NCBI RefSeq assembly: GCF_001517085.1
Contig: NZ_LRAC01000174.1
Coordinates: 78,290 to 142,289, forward strand
DNA: 64,000 nt
Direction of reading: 5' to 3'
Source of the DNA: Paenibacillus sp. DMB5
GTDB taxonomy: Bacteria > Bacillota > Bacilli > Paenibacillales > Paenibacillaceae
Shown here: positions 50,637 to 60,154 of the stretch, one piece after another
How positions within the stretch are numbered: the first letter of the stretch is position 1
Layout: every line of letters starts with the position of its first letter
The notes under the pieces: generated by a model
What the model saw: the letters and a program-made list of their open reading frames with translations, nothing else
The model's database searches: none
Told to the model about the DNA's origin: nothing
Program-made: the position numbers and the translations under genes

Positions 50637-51610
50637 AGGACACCCTCCTCCTGCAAAAGACACCGGCAAGTATGACCCGGCTGGATTTCTACCAGCTCAG
50701 GACGTTCTACCCGGCAACGGTCAACCGCCACCGGACAGCGCGGAGCAAAACGGCAGCCGGCCGGCAGGTTGGCCGGATTCGGCACCTGGCCGGGAATCGA
50801 GTTCAGGCGGTCGCTGTCTCCGGCAAGCTGGGGCAGCGAAGCCAGCAGTCCCCGGGTATACGGATGCAGCGGATTGCTGTAAAGGGTAGCGACATCCGTC
50901 TCCTCGACAATCTGGCCGGCATACATAATGACGACCCGGTCACACATCTCGGCAACAACGCCGAGGTCATGGGTGATCATCAGGATGGACATGCCTTCCT
51001 TCTCCTGCAGCTCGCGCATCAGATCGAGAATCTGCGCCTGGATCGTTACGTCGAGTGCCGTTGTCGGCTCATCGGCAATCAGCAGCTGGGGGTTACAGAC
51101 CATCGCCATCGCGATCATCACCCGCTGGCGCATCCCGCCTGAGAGCTGGTGGGCATACTGCTCGGCAATCTTTTCCGGACGGGGAATCCCGACCTTGCGC
51201 AGCATTTCAATTGCCCGCTCGTTCGCTTCCTTCTTCCCCAGCTTCAGATGGTAACGGGCCGACTCGGAAATCTGCCGCCCGATCTTGAACACCGGATTGA
51301 GCGAGGTCATCGGCTCCTGAAAAATCATCGCAATCCGGTTGCCGCGGATATTCCGGACCTCTTTATCCGGCATCTCCAGCATATCCTTGCCCTCAAAACG
51401 AATCTGGCCGGAGGCGATCCGGCTGATCCGCCTGGGCAGGAGCTGCATGATCGACAGGGAGGTGATGCTTTTGCCGCAGCCGGATTCACCGACAATGCCC
51501 AGCGTCTCCCCCTTGCGCACTGACAGACTGATGCCGTCCACCGCACGGATTGTACCCGCAGCTGTTTTGAACTCGGTGCATAACCCCGATACTTCCAGCA
51601 GTTCTGCCAT
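50633..51610 (-). CDS. oppD: Oligopeptide/dipeptide ABC transporter ATPase OppD/DppD
   Basis: A 325-residue ATPase: Walker A (GIVGESGCGKSITSLS), signature (QLSGGMRQRVMIAMA), Walker B (LLIADEPTTALD), H-loop (ITHDLGVVAEMCD) and the C-terminal Cys-rich module (CRFAPRCPVAVDRCRVE) typical of OppD. It energises import together with OppF. ATG 51610 follows GGAGG at seven bases, and its stop overlaps the oppF start. The permeases and binding protein of the same system lie upstream on the same strand, separated by the M20 gene and a 263-base spacer. Confidence 0.95.
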   Translation of the reverse strand: MAELLEVSGLCTEFKTAAGTIRAVDGISLSVRKGETLGIVGESGCGKSITSLSIMQLLPRRISRIASGQIRFEGKDMLEMPDKEVRNIRGNRIAMIFQEPMTSLNPVFKIGRQISESARYHLKLGKKEANERAIEMLRKVGIPRPEKIAEQYAHQLSGGMRQRVMIAMAMVCNPQLLIADEPTTALDVTIQAQILDLMRELQEKEGMSILMITHDLGVVAEMCDRVVIMYAGQIVEETDVATLYSNPLHPYTRGLLASLPQLAGDSDRLNSIPGQVPNPANLPAGCRFAPRCPVAVDRCRVERPELVEIQPGHTCRCLLQEEGVL

Positions 51611-51873
51611 GATTGCCCCTCCTTTATTTCTGTATCTCGCTTATATTAAAATTCCGTATAGATTAAACTGATGTTTTTTATGCTTTGGGATTGCCGTGAC
51701 TCCAGAGAATGTTTGGACTTCCGGCCGCTGTTGTCTGCAGATTTCCTGATTTAATCCGCTCTTCGCGGTTGAAATCCGCAGACAAAGGCGGTCGCTCACG
51801 CTCCTCCAGTTCCAAAATTCCCCTCCGCCACTTTTCCCTTAATTTAAATATTCAAGTTCAATCTATACGCTTA

Positions 51874-53154
51874 TTATTTACTTTCTTCTACACCCAAATA
51901 TTTGAGCGCAGTGAGCGCATAGACTTTGGCGCACTGGATGATCTGCCAGACCGGCGCTTTTTCATTGAAATTGTGAATGGTCGACAGCTCAGCCGGGCCG
52001 TACTGCAGCACCGGAATGTTATGGGTCCGGAAATGGCGCGCATCGCTCGATGCCCATTGCAGTACACCGTAGGCTTCCTCGCCGCTGACTTCGCAGATGC
52101 TCTCCACCAGGTCGCTGACAACCGGCTCTTCCGGAGCCGTCCAATTCGCGTTACCCTGGAAGCCGAAGCCTTTTACCTCGGATTCAATGCCTGCTTCAAG
52201 CAGCAGGGACCGGGCACGGTCTAGCACATCACGGTAATCCACACCAAACGGCACGCGGGAATCAACCTGGATCGTACAGCGGTCAGCTACAACGTTCACC
52301 TTGGTTCCGCCCTGAATCGTTCCGATGTTCACCGTTACGTGATCGAATACCTGATAAGCAACTTCACCGTATTCTTCGCGCTGCTTCACATAGTCCTGCG
52401 AGATGCGGATGATTTCTTTGACCTCTTCAGGAATATCCGGCTTGATGTCCCACAGGCGCTGCAGCGCCTCGATTCCTTTGGCTGCCTTGACGATCGCGCT
52501 GTCCCCGACGACCGGCGACAGGCTGCCGTGGCCCGGCGTGCCCTCTACGGTGAATTCGAACCAGCAGCTGCCCTTCTGCCCGATGGTCGGATTGAGCGGA
52601 CCGGAAGGCTCGGCGATAACTGCCGCCGTTCCAGAGATCAGCCCGCGCTCCAGTACCCAAGGTACACCCAGATGGCCGCCAGTTTCCTCGTCCGGCACGA
52701 TCAGCAGCGACAAGTCACCTTTTAGCGGAACACCCAGCTTGGCCAGCAGCGTTGTAGCATAAATAAGTCCGGCCAGCCCTGCTTTCATATCGGAGGCACC
52801 TCTGCCGAGCAGGTAACCGTCGACAATATCGCCGCAGAACGGATCAAAGTCCCAGCGCGAGAGGTCACCGGCAGGAACAACGTCGGTATGTCCGCAGAAA
52901 ATCAGATTCTTACCGGACGGCTCCGCTGCTCCAGAACTCAAAGTAGACACAAGGTTCAGCATCGTATCGGTCGCCGGATGGATCGTTGTATCGATGCCGG
53001 CTTCCTTTAAATAGTTGATAATAAAAGCGCTGATGTCGCGCGAATCGCCCGGCGGATTCTCCGATGGGAAACGGATCAGCTGTGAGCACAGCTCCAGGAG
53101 CTGGTCCTGCTCATCGTCAATCGCCTGCAGTATCTTGCTTTTCCAGTCTGTCAT
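51874..53154 (-). CDS. M20-family metallopeptidase (ArgE/DapE/CPG2-like)
   Basis: A 426-residue zinc amidohydrolase. The zinc ligands and catalytic residues lie in FCGHTDVVPAGD, LGRGASDMKAG, PDEETGG (Glu-Glu) and AEPSG, followed by the dimerisation domain and the closing STIHNFNEKAPV histidine. The family removes acyl, carbamoyl or peptide groups from amino-acid derivatives. ATG 53154 is chosen because AAAGGAG lies 11 bases upstream. It sits between the binding protein and the OppD gene of a peptide importer, so its substrate is probably what the importer brings in. Confidence 0.92.
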   Translation of the reverse strand: MTDWKSKILQAIDDEQDQLLELCSQLIRFPSENPPGDSRDISAFIINYLKEAGIDTTIHPATDTMLNLVSTLSSGAAEPSGKNLIFCGHTDVVPAGDLSRWDFDPFCGDIVDGYLLGRGASDMKAGLAGLIYATTLLAKLGVPLKGDLSLLIVPDEETGGHLGVPWVLERGLISGTAAVIAEPSGPLNPTIGQKGSCWFEFTVEGTPGHGSLSPVVGDSAIVKAAKGIEALQRLWDIKPDIPEEVKEIIRISQDYVKQREEYGEVAYQVFDHVTVNIGTIQGGTKVNVVADRCTIQVDSRVPFGVDYRDVLDRARSLLLEAGIESEVKGFGFQGNANWTAPEEPVVSDLVESICEVSGEEAYGVLQWASSDARHFRTHNIPVLQYGPAELSTIHNFNEKAPVWQIIQCAKVYALTALKYLGVEESK

Positions 53155-53229
53155 TGCCTGTTGCGCTCCTTTGTGTCCTCGTGCTGGCACACCCGGCCAG
53201 GGAGGCTTCCTCTAATTTGTAAAAATAGA

Positions 53230-53283
53230 GCAAGCAGAAACGGCTGTACCGTCCTTTATAGGACGGTACCGTTTCAGCCTGCC
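53230..53283 (-). terminator. Hairpin after the substrate-binding protein gene
   Basis: On the minus strand GAAACGGTACCGTCC pairs with AGGACGGTACAGCCGTTTC (one bulge), and the stem extends with G-U pairs through CAGGCTG and CTGCTTG. The T run is distant (ATTTTTAC), so it may act as a partial terminator or mRNA stabiliser within the operon. Confidence 0.6.
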
Positions 53284-53286
53284 TTC

Positions 53287-54888
53287 TTATTGTTCAAACG
53301 ACAGCGGGTAGAAGCGGATAACCTCATCCGGATAGAACGCATAGCCGCTGATCTTATTGCTCATGCCGACAATGCGGTTATATTCGTACAGGTACGCCCA
53401 AGGCGCTTCGGTAGTAATGATCTCCTGTGCCTGCTCGTAGAGCGCAGTCCGTTTGGCCGCATCCGTCTCTACGTTCGCTTCTTCCCACAGCTTGTCTACC
53501 TCAGCATTGCTGTAGTTGATGTAGTTGGAGGAACCTTTTCCGTAGAGCAGGAACCCGAGGTGGTAGCCAGGGTCATTGACAAAAGAGGTCCATTTCGAGA
53601 TGTAGGAGGTCAGGTTGTTCGTTTTCTGCTGCTCCAGGAACTGGGCACGGGCCAGCTTGTTGATGTTCATCGTTACACCGATTTTGGCCAGCTCCGCCTG
53701 AATCAGTACCGCATCATCTTCCCAGTCGTCAAAACCGGAGCCCAGCGTGAAGTCAAAGGTGAATCCGTCTGCATAGCCGGCTTCAGCCAGCAGCTCTTTT
53801 GCTTTATCAAGGTTATGCTCGTAGACGAAGCCTGCATCGGTGAAGCCCGGCGTGTTGCTCGCTACAGAGCTCTTCATCTGCTTGGCCTGTCCATACATAA
53901 CGCCGCTAAGCAGCTCATCGTATGGGATCGCATAGTTGATCGCCTGGCGGACTTTTACATTGTCAAACGGCTTAACGTTGTTGTTCATAGCGAAGAACAG
54001 AATCCGGTTACTCGCATTGGAAGCAACGGTCAGATCCGTATTGCTCTCCAGGGAGGCTACATCCTTGGGAGGAATCTCAATCGCCATGTCCACGTCGCCC
54101 TTATCGAGCAGCAGCACACGGTTGGAGGCTTCTTTGGTGAACTTCATAGTAACCTTGCTGAGGCTTGGCGCACCCTGCCAGTATGACTCATTGGCGGTAA
54201 AGACCGCTTCTGTAGCCGGGTCCCATTTCTCAAGCGTGAACGGGCCGGAGCCTGCTGCATTGGTCTTGAGGTAGTCGGCTCCTTGTGCTTCTACCGTCTT
54301 CTGATCCACGATGGAGAAGGTATACATGGCGATAATCTGCAGGAAATTATGATTGGCATTAGTCAGTGTAATTTCAACTGTGGAGTCATCCACTACTTTG
54401 ACGGATTTGATCGCGGCCATTCCATAGAGGAAGCTGCCGGAGCTTGAATTCGCCACACGTTCAAAAGAGTAAGCAACCGCCTCGGCGTTCACCGGATTAC
54501 CGCTCTGGAAGGTCACACCTTGCTTCAGCTTGAACGTGTACACGGTATTGTCATCCGATACTTCCCAGCTCTCAGCCAGCATCGGCTGAATATCTTCAGT
54601 GTTGGCGATGTTGGCGCCATCTTCGGTTTTGATTCCGTAGGTAACCAGCTGATCATATGCGGCAAGTACAAGTGTATCGGAGGTAAGGTCATTGGCTTCC
54701 GCCGGGTCAAGCGTGGTGCCGCCCTCGGAATAGGCAACCGTCAGATTGTTTTTGACTGCAGCAGCTGCCGTTCCTGTATTCCCTGTAGCCGCTGTTGAAG
54801 CGGGGTTTGTCGGATTGGCGCTGCTTGCGCAGCCGGCTAGCATGATGGAAAATGCGACGAGCGTTGACATCAGTTTGAATCTTTTCAT
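53287..54888 (-). CDS. Peptide ABC transporter substrate-binding lipoprotein (DppE/OppA family)
   Basis: A 533-residue lipoprotein. The signal MKRFKLMSTLVAFSIMLAG precedes lipidated Cys in LAGCASS. The SBP_bac_5 domain is complete: GGTTLDPAEANDLTSD, the WEVSDDNTVYTFKLKQGVTF signature, GSGPFTLEKWDP, VRQAINYAIPYDELLSGVMY and YEQAQEIITTEAPWAYLYEY. It captures the substrate outside the membrane and delivers it to the two permeases. ATG 54888 has GGAGG eight bases upstream. Peptides are the usual ligands, but nickel and other compounds occur in the family. Confidence 0.95.
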   Translation of the reverse strand: MKRFKLMSTLVAFSIMLAGCASSANPTNPASTAATGNTGTAAAAVKNNLTVAYSEGGTTLDPAEANDLTSDTLVLAAYDQLVTYGIKTEDGANIANTEDIQPMLAESWEVSDDNTVYTFKLKQGVTFQSGNPVNAEAVAYSFERVANSSSGSFLYGMAAIKSVKVVDDSTVEITLTNANHNFLQIIAMYTFSIVDQKTVEAQGADYLKTNAAGSGPFTLEKWDPATEAVFTANESYWQGAPSLSKVTMKFTKEASNRVLLLDKGDVDMAIEIPPKDVASLESNTDLTVASNASNRILFFAMNNNVKPFDNVKVRQAINYAIPYDELLSGVMYGQAKQMKSSVASNTPGFTDAGFVYEHNLDKAKELLAEAGYADGFTFDFTLGSGFDDWEDDAVLIQAELAKIGVTMNINKLARAQFLEQQKTNNLTSYISKWTSFVNDPGYHLGFLLYGKGSSNYINYSNAEVDKLWEEANVETDAAKRTALYEQAQEIITTEAPWAYLYEYNRIVGMSNKISGYAFYPDEVIRFYPLSFEQ

Positions 54889-55053
54889 CAGTAGTTCCTC
54901 CCTTTTCTATATCCTGCCTGCAAAATAACACTGGTGCTGCTTGTTGATCATTTGCCGCCGGGCGGACGGATACTGCACCGTGCCGTGGGCTTCCCTGATC
55001 TATATTTACCGGGATTCTGCGGAGCCGGGAGAACCGTTCTCTCCAGCTCTGCT

Positions 55054-55980
55054 TTATTTGCCCGTACGCAACCGCGGGTCAAGCACATCTCGGAATCCGT
55101 CACCGAGCAGGTTAAAGCCTAAGATTGAAGTGGCAATGGACAGTCCCGGAAAAGTCACCAGCCACCATTGCCCGGAAATAATGTATTCCCGGCCTTCGGA
55201 GATCATCGCACCCCATTCGGCAATTGGCGGTTTAACGCCAAGCCCGAGAAAGCTGAGACTGGAGGCTGTCAGGATGGCAAAGCCCATCCCCAGGGTCGCC
55301 TGCACCATTAGCGGTGCAAGGGCATTGGGCAGAATATGACGGTACAGGATGACTGTATTTTTCACGCCGATTGCCCGGCTTGCTTCAATATATTCCTTCT
55401 CGCGGAGCGAGACGGTCTGCCCGAACATCAGGCGGGCGAATTCCGGGATACCGACGATCCCGACGGCGATCATCGCAGAGGTCAGGCCAGCTCCGATCGA
55501 AGCGGCGATCGCCATGGACAGGACCAGCGACGGGAAGGACAGCAGAATGTCCATCAGACGCATGATAATCGTTCCGGTACGGCCGCCATAGTAAGCGGCA
55601 ATTCCGCCGAGCGGCACGCCGATCACGAAGGAGATGCCGACCGCAATCAGACCGGTCCAGATACTGATTCTTGCCCCGTAGAGCACCCGGCTGAGAATAT
55701 CACGGCCGAAATTGTCGGTTCCGAACCAGTGGCTGGCCGAAGGAGCCTGAAGCTTGTTCGCCATATTGGTCGCATAAGGATCATGCGGGGCAATCCATGG
55801 GGCAATAATGGCAATGACCGTCCAGATTAGAATAAAGGTCAGCCCGAGGGCAGCAAGCCGGTTACGCAGCAGCAGGGACCATAAGGTTTTGGGCTTGGCG
55901 GCAGCCTCCGGCCTGACCGGTTTGCCCTGTGCAGGATGTGCTGGCTGTGATGAATGCGCTGAATGTGCTGCAGTGCTCAA
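55054..55980 (-). CDS. dppC: Peptide ABC transporter permease (DppC/OppC)
   Basis: A 308-residue permease with six helices. The N-terminal OppC_N segment (LLLRNRLAALGLTFILIWTV) is followed by the ABC transmembrane domain with the EAA loop (EYIEASRAIGVKNTVILYRH) and ILPNALAPLMVQATLG. The TTG start at 55980 has AGGAGG nine bases upstream. It ends with GFRDVLDPRLRTGK, as in the family. It pairs with the DppB product 30 bases upstream to form the channel. Confidence 0.95.
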   Translation of the reverse strand: MSTAAHSAHSSQPAHPAQGKPVRPEAAAKPKTLWSLLLRNRLAALGLTFILIWTVIAIIAPWIAPHDPYATNMANKLQAPSASHWFGTDNFGRDILSRVLYGARISIWTGLIAVGISFVIGVPLGGIAAYYGGRTGTIIMRLMDILLSFPSLVLSMAIAASIGAGLTSAMIAVGIVGIPEFARLMFGQTVSLREKEYIEASRAIGVKNTVILYRHILPNALAPLMVQATLGMGFAILTASSLSFLGLGVKPPIAEWGAMISEGREYIISGQWWLVTFPGLSIATSILGFNLLGDGFRDVLDPRLRTGK

Positions 55981-56010
55981 CGTAAGTCTCCTCCTTTCTC
56001 AGAAGCGGTT

Positions 56011-57021
56011 CTATTCATAGCGGATCCGCGGATCAATGAAGCCGTAGATCAGATCGACAGCCAGGTTAATTCCGCAATAGAGTATGGCACTGACCAGGGT
56101 GAACGCCTGGATCGGAGCATAATCCGCAGCCAGAATGGAATCCGTGACGTAACCGCCGATTCCCGGCCATGAGAAGATCGTCTCTGTAATAACCGCTCCG
56201 CCCATCAGAAAGCCGAATTGCAGTCCAAGTACAGTTAATGTAGGAATCAGTGCATTAACCAGTGCATGCTTGTACACGACGGCTGATTCCCGCAGGCCTT
56301 TGGCCCGTGCCGTGCGGACAAAATCCTGATCGACCACCTCCAGCATACTGGAGCGGGTCATGCGGGCCACGATGGCCATGGTACCTGTGCTCAGGCAGAT
56401 CGCCGGGAGCAGCAGGTGGGCCAGACTGCTTTTAAGAGCAATGATGTCTCCGGACAGGATGCTGTCCAGCACGTACAATCCGGTCAGATGCACAGGCGGG
56501 TTAAGATCACCGCTGATGCGGCCCATCGGCGCCGGAGCCCACCCGAGGATGGAATAAAAGATATAAATGAACATGAGGCCCAGCCAGAAGATCGGTACAC
56601 AGGCCCCGATCAGTGAGAATACCCGGGAGATGTGATCCAGAATTGATTCTTTCTTGGTAGCGGCAACGATGCCCACAGGAATCGCCACCAGAATCGCAAT
56701 CAGAATGCTGGCCAGTGTCAGTTCAACCGTAGCCGGGAAGCGTGAAGCCAGATCGCTGGCTACCGAATGTCCGGTATGATACGCATAACCGATATCTCCC
56801 TTGAACAGCTGCCCGATGTAGGAAAAGAACTGGATGTACAGCGGCTTGTCCAGCCCCATATCCTGGCGGATTTTGTTCACCGTCTCCTCTGGCGCCTGTT
56901 CCCCGGCCAGCATAATTGCGGGATCCCCCGGCAGCACTCTTGAGAGAATGAAGGTGATGACGATAATGCCGAGCAGCGCCGGAATCATCTGCACCAGTCT
57001 TTTTAATGTGTAAGCAAACAA
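56011..57021 (-). CDS. dppB: Peptide ABC transporter permease (DppB/OppB)
   Basis: A 336-residue permease: MIPALLGIIVITFILSRVLP and GDPAIMLAGEQAPEETVNKI at the N-terminus, then five more helices, the EAA loop (QDFVRTARAKGLRESAVVYK) and a DLIYGFIDPRIRYE end. The TTG start at 57021 has GGGGG eight bases upstream; TTG starts also occur for the next gene. It opens the transporter operon after the PucR terminator. Confidence 0.95.
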   Translation of the reverse strand: MFAYTLKRLVQMIPALLGIIVITFILSRVLPGDPAIMLAGEQAPEETVNKIRQDMGLDKPLYIQFFSYIGQLFKGDIGYAYHTGHSVASDLASRFPATVELTLASILIAILVAIPVGIVAATKKESILDHISRVFSLIGACVPIFWLGLMFIYIFYSILGWAPAPMGRISGDLNPPVHLTGLYVLDSILSGDIIALKSSLAHLLLPAICLSTGTMAIVARMTRSSMLEVVDQDFVRTARAKGLRESAVVYKHALVNALIPTLTVLGLQFGFLMGGAVITETIFSWPGIGGYVTDSILAADYAPIQAFTLVSAILYCGINLAVDLIYGFIDPRIRYE

Positions 57022-57201
57022 TGAATCAACCCCCTTACGGCTTCTGTAACTATCCTTCCAGTCTTGTACGGAGCCTTCTCTTTACAGCAGAACCTGCGGC
57101 CCCATGTCAGGTACTGTGCTGTTTCCTGCTGTTCTTTAGTGGTTGTGCTAATTCTACATAGATTTCAACGCCTGCTCTACGTCCCGTTTAAACTAAAAAA
57201 A

Positions 57202-57223
57202 GCACAACGTTTGTCGGTTGTGC
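57202..57223 (-). terminator. Intrinsic terminator of the PucR gene
   Basis: On the minus strand GCACAAC pairs with GTTGTGC around an eight-base loop, followed by TTTTTTTAG. It separates the regulator from the transporter operon. Confidence 0.85.
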
Positions 57224-57286
57224 ACTACTGCAACGCGTGAACGTCACTTTATCTGACATTGCTTTCCGTAAAAATTCCATTCCCGC

Positions 57287-58813
57287 CTATTTTTCCTGCA
57301 GGTAGTAGTAGATCAGGCATAAATGGCATACAAACTGCTCGCGCGGATCATTCAGATCAAAGCCCGTAATATCGCGGATCCGCTCCAGCCGGTATTTGAC
57401 CGAATTACGGTGTATGTACAGGCTGTTGGCGGTGTCAATCAGACTCCCCCGGCACTCCAGATAATGGTAGAACGTCAGCAGCATGTTGCTGTCATGCTCC
57501 TTGTCATACTGCAGCAGCTTGCCCAGCTTGCGCTCGAACAGGCGCTCAAAGCCCGGTCCGCCAAGACCCTCCAGCAGATGGTATACCTCCATCTCCTCAT
57601 AGCGGGTAACACTGCCGGTGCCCTGTCCCAGCCGTCTGGAGACAGACAGTGCCTTACGGGCCTCGTTATAGCTGGTGTGGATGTCCCACAGATATTCCGG
57701 TGTCCCGACGCCGGTCCGGTAATTGGCGAGGCCGTTGCTTTTGTCCTGCAGCCAGCCCTCCAGTGTCCTGGACCAGGACTCCTGTATATCTTCAGCCGCG
57801 CTAAGCTTACGCCCCTCTGGCGTCGGCAGGAACAGTACAGCCCGGCTGGAACGGTACTCGGCATGGGGGGTGACGCCGCGCTTCTTCGCTTCCCGTTCCA
57901 GCAGCCGGTTGACCGTCTCCTCGCTCGGCGCGCTCTCCCCTTCAATGACCGCCACCTCCCATTTATGCTCGGGGTTCATGCCCAGCTGTCTTGCCCGGCG
58001 CTCCACCTCATGGCGCGTTGGCAGGGGCGGGGTCAGCAGCTCGTCGATGAAATTGCCGCGCAGCCTGAATTCCGTGTCCTCGGCGACCTTTCTGCGCATC
58101 AGCTCCAGTGCGAACACTAGCCTGGCCTGTTCGATTCCTACCTCCTCCATATCGTCCAGCTGCTGCTTATCCACCAGCAGCTTGGCCACGGTGCGCCGGT
58201 CTACATGAATGCTCCAGTTCAGCGGCGCCGCCTCCTGCTGCCATTCATAATCTGCCGGGGAGGAGACGATAATCTTGCGCTCCGGATCGACCAGCGCCAC
58301 CGGTGCCTTCAGAAACTCCGCCACGTTGTCCGTCACTGCCTGGATACCGCTGTTCTCCAGCACCATCGTTGTCAGTGTACGGTATACCTCCTCAGCACGG
58401 CGCAGGAGCATCGCCTGCCGGCCGAGCAGCAGCTCCGTCACGGGCTGGGTTATATCCGTATAGGGGATCTCCGGCGGGATCTCCACAATCGGCAGACCAC
58501 AGGCGTTGCTGGCGTCAATCGCGCTCTCGGGAATCTCCTTCAGGAACCTGGCCGGCTTGATCGCCAGTGCCGCCGCGCCCAGATTATCAAGTGTATAGAT
58601 CAGCTCCGCCAGCAGCGAAGGGTCGTGACGGATCGAGTATGCCGTAGTCAGCAGCATGACGCCCTCGCTGATCCAGCCCTTCAGGTCAGGGACCTCCATA
58701 ATATCTACAAACCGGACAACCCGGTCCAGCCCCTGCTCACCGCTGATCACCTTCGCTTTGCCTAGCACGGACAGCTGCATCAGTTCTCTTAATGTAATTC
58801 CGCGTGTCTTCAA
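57287..58813 (-). CDS. PucR-family transcriptional regulator
   Basis: A 508-residue regulator. Residues 1-120 are the PucR N-terminal domain (GITLRELMQLSVLGKAKVIS, VPDLKGWISEGVMLLTTAYS). The middle carries a CdaR GGDEF-like region. The C-terminal 60 residues are the PucR helix-turn-helix (LECRGSLIDTANSLYIHRNS, VKYRLERIRDITGFDL). PucR proteins activate purine or related nitrogen catabolism. The TTG at 58813 is chosen because GGAGG lies eight bases upstream; the ATG at 58849 has no such site. It sits between a peptide importer and a putative catabolic cluster, so it probably controls one or both. Confidence 0.93.
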   Translation of the reverse strand: MKTRGITLRELMQLSVLGKAKVISGEQGLDRVVRFVDIMEVPDLKGWISEGVMLLTTAYSIRHDPSLLAELIYTLDNLGAAALAIKPARFLKEIPESAIDASNACGLPIVEIPPEIPYTDITQPVTELLLGRQAMLLRRAEEVYRTLTTMVLENSGIQAVTDNVAEFLKAPVALVDPERKIIVSSPADYEWQQEAAPLNWSIHVDRRTVAKLLVDKQQLDDMEEVGIEQARLVFALELMRRKVAEDTEFRLRGNFIDELLTPPLPTRHEVERRARQLGMNPEHKWEVAVIEGESAPSEETVNRLLEREAKKRGVTPHAEYRSSRAVLFLPTPEGRKLSAAEDIQESWSRTLEGWLQDKSNGLANYRTGVGTPEYLWDIHTSYNEARKALSVSRRLGQGTGSVTRYEEMEVYHLLEGLGGPGFERLFERKLGKLLQYDKEHDSNMLLTFYHYLECRGSLIDTANSLYIHRNSVKYRLERIRDITGFDLNDPREQFVCHLCLIYYYLQEK

Positions 58814-59000
58814 TGCTTCTGCCTCCCTCTGCTGTCTACAGTATTTCATGATTTTTCCTGAAATATGCCGCGTTAATTGCTCATGTTAGTTTATCAGACA
58901 TAAGCCGTTTACCACAGGAAAATATAGCAAATTGCATATATTCTCAATCAGTAAGTAAGGTTGTGTTTGCTGGGAGGGGCTTGCTGCGGGAAGATTCTGC

Positions 59001-59218
59001 TTGCCCTTCATTGCGCCGAGCTGAGCTATTCCGGCGGATCAGAGGCATTTTTGCCTTTCATTTCGCCGCGCTGGGCTCTTTCGGCGGAATCAGAGGCATT
59101 TTTGCCCTTCATTTCGCCGAGCTGAGCTATTTCGGCGGAATCAGAGGCATTTTTGCCTCTCATTTCGCCGAGCTGAGCTACTTCGGCGGAATCAGAGGCA
59201 CTTTTGCCCTTCATTGCG
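59001..59218. repeat. Four-copy 51-bp palindromic tandem repeat
   Basis: The marker CAGAGGCA recurs at 59040, 59091, 59142 and 59193, exactly 51 bases apart. Each unit holds TTCGCCGA ... TCGGCGGAA, which can form a hairpin. The array is open in one frame on both strands (for example AELSYFGGIRGIFA on plus, GEMKGKNASDSAE on minus) because the period is a multiple of three. I judge it non-coding: there is no ribosome site and the composition is that of a structured repeat. Confidence 0.85.
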
Positions 59219-59347
59219 AGCCGGGGAGTGCTTCTGCCGGGCCAATTGCACCTTAGCCATGCATGTACACTCGTTAGTGTATGTGCTCTCATCAGACTAA
59301 GTGGAAAATCACCATCTAGTTTTGGACCTCACGCAGTTCTCCAGATT

Positions 59348-59432
59348 CTAGTTGGAAAAACAGCACTTAATTATTCCAAATTCACCTTGAAAGGCATATT
59401 TTTCATGAAATAAGTGTCATTTTTCCAACTAG
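59348..59432. repeat. Long imperfect inverted repeat (MITE-like)
   Basis: The arms CTAGTTGGAAAAACAGCACT and AGTGTCATTTTTCCAACTAG, extended by two more bases each, match at 19 of 22 positions around a 41-base centre. Similar GTTGGAAAA motifs (as at 59300-59320, GTGGAAAATCACCATCTAGT) occur just before. It resembles a small dispersed element; no transposase is nearby. Nothing coding is visible from 59433 to 59766. Confidence 0.6.
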
Positions 59433-59766
59433 ATAGCTTGAATGATGCCCAATGGTGAATTTAAGTAGCAAAAATCCAATTCGTTTGTTCGGATATCGGT
59501 TTCAACCCTGAGCCCGTCAGGAAACCTCAGCGTACAGCCGCGCGGGACAACCCGATAGTTAGTTGAAGCCCGCTTTTTCCGACTATATCAATAAACCGCA
59601 GCTCTGCCACACTCCTCATACTAGGAAACTTAATATTACTCTAAATCGGCACTCCGCTCCCCGTTACAGCGAACACTTATCCCCCGCCGCCAAAGCGTGA
59701 TACTATCTCTAACAGTTCTCCCGATTTGCCCAACATAAGCCTTAACGTTTCTTAACAGCAAAAAAA

Positions 59767-59793
59767 GCGTCCCCGCAAACGTTCCGGGGACGC
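59767..59793 (-). terminator. Strong intrinsic terminator in the PucR-racemase spacer
   Basis: On the minus strand GCGTCCCCG pairs with CGGGGACGC around a nine-base loop, followed by TTTTTTT. It is 360 bases beyond the racemase-like gene and stops read-through from the upstream catabolic operon towards pucR. Confidence 0.9.
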
Positions 59794-59937
59794 CTTAACT
59801 GCATTGTTGGCTGCGGAGCTGGCACAACAGCTGCCAATATAGCTTACACAGTGAGAATATCACCAGACTATTCTTAGACCGTTCATGTCAAGTACCATAA
59901 CGTAATCGGCGTTGAGCACGCACACAGCATGCATGCG

Positions 59938-59981
59938 GCACGCATTCAGCACGCATTCAGCACGCATTCAGCACGTATTTA
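59938..59981. repeat. 11-bp direct tandem repeat, four units
   Basis: Three identical GCACGCATTCA units are followed by a diverged fourth (GCACGTATTTA), flanked by GCATGC palindromes. It lies in the 3' region of the racemase-like gene; no gene is visible between 59794 and 60154. Confidence 0.75.
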
Positions 59982-60154
59982 GCATGCTTCGTCATACACG
60001 CAGAAGATATACTTGGCTTGGCTCGATCTTAACTCGTTCTTAAATCCATCTCAACTCGTTCTTCACACGCACACCGTACATAGTTTGCACGGATGCGGGA
60101 CATACCTGGCATGCGCCTGGTACCGGCTTAACGTGATACATTAGCGTACCGCAA

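Noticed and set aside
59001..59218. CRISPR array
   Set aside because: Units are contiguous and nearly identical over the whole period, with no variable spacers and no cas genes.
59026..59292. Minus-strand 88-residue frame through the 51-bp array
   Set aside because: No ribosome site; exists because the repeat period is a multiple of three, and the other strand is open too.
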